Assembly: GCA_964304625.1 (NCBI GenBank)
Contig: OZ199839.1
Location: 9,300,001 to 9,364,000 of the forward strand
From: Kudoa neothunni
Lineage: Eukaryota > Cnidaria
Length of the DNA: 64,000 nt
Direction of reading: 5' to 3'
Part shown: one piece after another, positions 61,990 to 64,000 of the stretch
Position numbering within the stretch: the stretch's first letter is position 1
Layout: each line of letters starts with the position of its first letter
Made by a program: the position numbers and the translations under genes
The notes under the pieces: model-generated
What the model was told of the DNA's origin: nothing
The model's database searches: none
What the model saw: the letters and a program-made list of their open reading frames with translations, nothing else

Positions 61990-63440
61990 TTATTTTAAAC
62001 GTGTTTTCAAATTATTATCGTCAATTGAATCGTCTTCATCATCACTATGATCCTCATTCTGTACATAAAGTTAATATAAATAAACTTGAAAATGTTTCAC
62101 CTAAAGCTGAGGGAGGACTCATCGAATTTTTCAGAATATAGGGATTGGAACGTATTGATATTCTCTATTGAAGCTTCGTAGGCAATCATATTCTCAATTT
62201 CTTCTTGTAATATATTTGGATGAGTTGTGTCACATATTTCAATAATCTCTTTGTCGGGTGATATCAAAATGCTGTTAGCTTTGACAGGGACCGTTTGTCG
62301 AGATAAAAACGCAGCTTTTTGAAAGCAATTTATGATGGTGGATACGCTTACACATTCCTACGCTTGTTTAATCAACATCATGCATCTAAAATGGTTGGTG
62401 GAGTTGGTTCTAATCCCACCTCAATACATGAAGTGTATTTTTTAATCATTTTCATCATATATACACATTTGAATTAATGAATAATCTCTTGATCTAGGGG
62501 TTGCAATAAACTAGTTGTATTTTTGGGTGAAAAGATCAGCTTTATGTTACTGAATGATTTTTTTGGTGAGAGGTTGCATTATCTAAAAAATTAGAACATT
62601 TTTGTTTTCATAAACACAGAATTGATTTTAATCAGATATCTTAGGAAGATTTCATTAGTCGCCCAAGACTTCTTGTTAGGTTCATATAAAGCTGGAAGGC
62701 TATTTATATTTTTTAAAGTATCTGGGCTTTCGACTAGGTCCAATAGCCAAAGGTCCAAGTTTTTCTCCGCTGAGTGATGCATCGAATAAAACGGTCATAC
62801 GTTTTTAGACTTTTTTGTGTCCTTTGTATGACTCTCTATGGAGCTTACATAACTTTTTCTTATATAAAATACGCAAAAAAAAAGAAAAATATCTACCTCT
62901 TTGTTGCTGATAAAACAAATCAACCTCATCTATATTATAGATACAATCATCATTATATCCTTCACATTAGTTTTTAAGTTGAGAAAACCATTTAGAACTT
63001 GTACATGGGTCAATGTCAACCGCTTCGTCATTGAAATTTATTTTTTTGAGATTAAATCTCGACTTAAAAAACCTAAAACAACCGTATGTTGCATTTGATG
63101 GTAAATTCTTTTCTCAGGGAATTTCGTTTAAATGATGTCTATGGCAGTTAATTCAATTTTTTAGGATCGCACCCAGCAAATCCAATTATAAACACATTCA
63201 TCGAGGGAAATATTGGTGCCATCATTTAGATTTATCATATTTTTACAAACCAATTCCCTCTCAAACATTTCTATAATTTTCTCTTCATTTTTTAAAATAT
63301 CATTAAGAATGGATATTGTTGATATATTAAAATGTTTAATAGTAGCAAACTCCGCACCTCTTGAGGTGATACCACGGAAATATTTTATAATTTATATTTC
63401 TCTTCAATTGATCGAAACTTAGATTTATTTCTATTAACCA
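61990..63440 (-). mobile_element. Tigger/pogo-type DNA transposon copy C, decayed
   Basis: The minus strand begins near 63435 with a pogo helix-turn-helix region: NKSKFRSIEEKYKIIKYF, EFATIKHFNISTISILND, KNEEKIIEMFE, then SLDECVYNWICWVRS. The DDE part includes NINSLPALYEPNKKSW and TNEIFLRYLIKINSVF (62591-62782), then NIKLIFSPKNTTSLLQPLDQ, the diagnostic pogo/Tigger block. The acidic tail NEDHSDDEDDSIDDN ends near 62030. Several stops and shifts. It is the most complete Tigger copy in the window. Confidence 0.75.
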
Positions 63441-63850
63441 TTTACGTCACTTTTATGAAAACTATAAGATTAATTGGGCCAGAAAAGGTACGTAAAATTA
63501 AAATTGGTAAATCACGTGATACTTGTATCGCAAAATTTAGAATCATATCAAAGTTTGTTCATTTAAATTCATTAATAAATGTGTAATTAAATATATTATT
63601 TATTGTTCATGATAGATTGTGTAAAATAAATGCAATCACTGACTGTAGTTTATATTAAGCCTATTCATCGTACGAAATCAATTACTTGCTACTTTCATGT
63701 AAAATCGTAAATTTATTATTTTATAAAGTAACATATTTTGATGTTCCAGCTCTAATTGGGGTTTCAGAAATTTTATCTTTCTAGAAATAATTTATATCCT
63801 TAAAAATAAAACCACGATATAATTTTGATTTTGCCTTATGTCTAAATTTG

Positions 63851-63872
63851 ATATATATATATATATATATAT
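63851..63872. repeat. (AT)n microsatellite
   Basis: Eleven AT units near the right edge; the stretch 63441-64000 otherwise shows no gene. Confidence 0.9.
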
Positions 63873-64000
63873 TATTTTATTTTCTGTATAGTGTTACATT
63901 TTAATTTTTATGCTCGAATTTGTGTCTGACCTTTGATATGAATTTTAGCTAAATTATCCTTTAAAATGCTCGTAACATAAGAATCTGAGCATTCATTTAT

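Overview
The window is AT-rich DNA from an animal with very short introns. Almost every intron that can be fixed by reading frame and GT-AG ends is about 25-70 bp long, so most real exons are shorter than a typical ORF and many genes only appear when neighbouring exons are joined by phase. The gene set is animal-like: an HSPA12-type Hsp70, the Tip60/KAT5 acetyltransferase, the HOPS subunit VPS39, an ER-anchored UBE2J, GPCPD1, UCHL3, and secreted multi-Kunitz proteins. Strong AT bias, tiny introns, duplicated Kunitz genes and a heavy load of DNA transposons would suit a reduced parasitic animal; a myxozoan cnidarian is my best guess, but nothing in the window proves it. No retroviral, LTR or Polinton-like element was seen.

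Layout. 1.8-4.9 kb: HSPA12-like gene with a piggyBac-type MITE inside one intron. 5.3-7.7 kb, minus strand: two genes, an unassigned 3' end and a clean seven-exon four-transmembrane protein. 10.7-11.9 kb: non-autonomous hAT with target-site duplication. 12.7-14.7 kb: a divergent pair, a protein with a mitochondrial-type leader (minus) and a UCHL3-like protein whose catalytic Cys and oxyanion Gln are replaced (plus). 18.5-20.1 kb: Kunitz gene 1. 22.3-23.4 kb: canonical active-site UCHL3. 24.4-28.1 kb: a Merlin transposon inserted in a hAT transposase. 29.6-32.8 kb: an unassigned gene, then GPCPD1. 33.4-34.0 kb: second hAT MITE. 35.8-37.3 kb: UBE2J. 37.8-39.0 kb: piggyBac-like end, tRNA-derived SINE candidate, small exons, hairpin. 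39.1-40.5 kb, minus: Kunitz gene 2. 43-46.7 kb: Tigger/pogo copy split by a piggyBac element. 47.1-50.7 kb: two hAT relics. 51.6-56.3 kb, minus: VPS39. 57.5-58.6 kb: second Tigger copy. 59.0-60.5 kb: KAT5. 62.0-63.4 kb: third Tigger copy.

Themes. Proteostasis and membrane traffic recur (Hsp70 relative, two UCH family members, ER E2, HOPS), but they do not form an operon and the clustering may be chance. The most notable points are the apparent UCHL3 pseudoenzyme beside an intact UCHL3, the one-exon-per-module Kunitz genes in which most modules lost the same cysteine pair, nested DNA transposons, and a few one-base frame breaks or an in-frame TAG in otherwise conserved genes. All positions come from reading by eye; exon edges were checked by phase, not by alignment tools.
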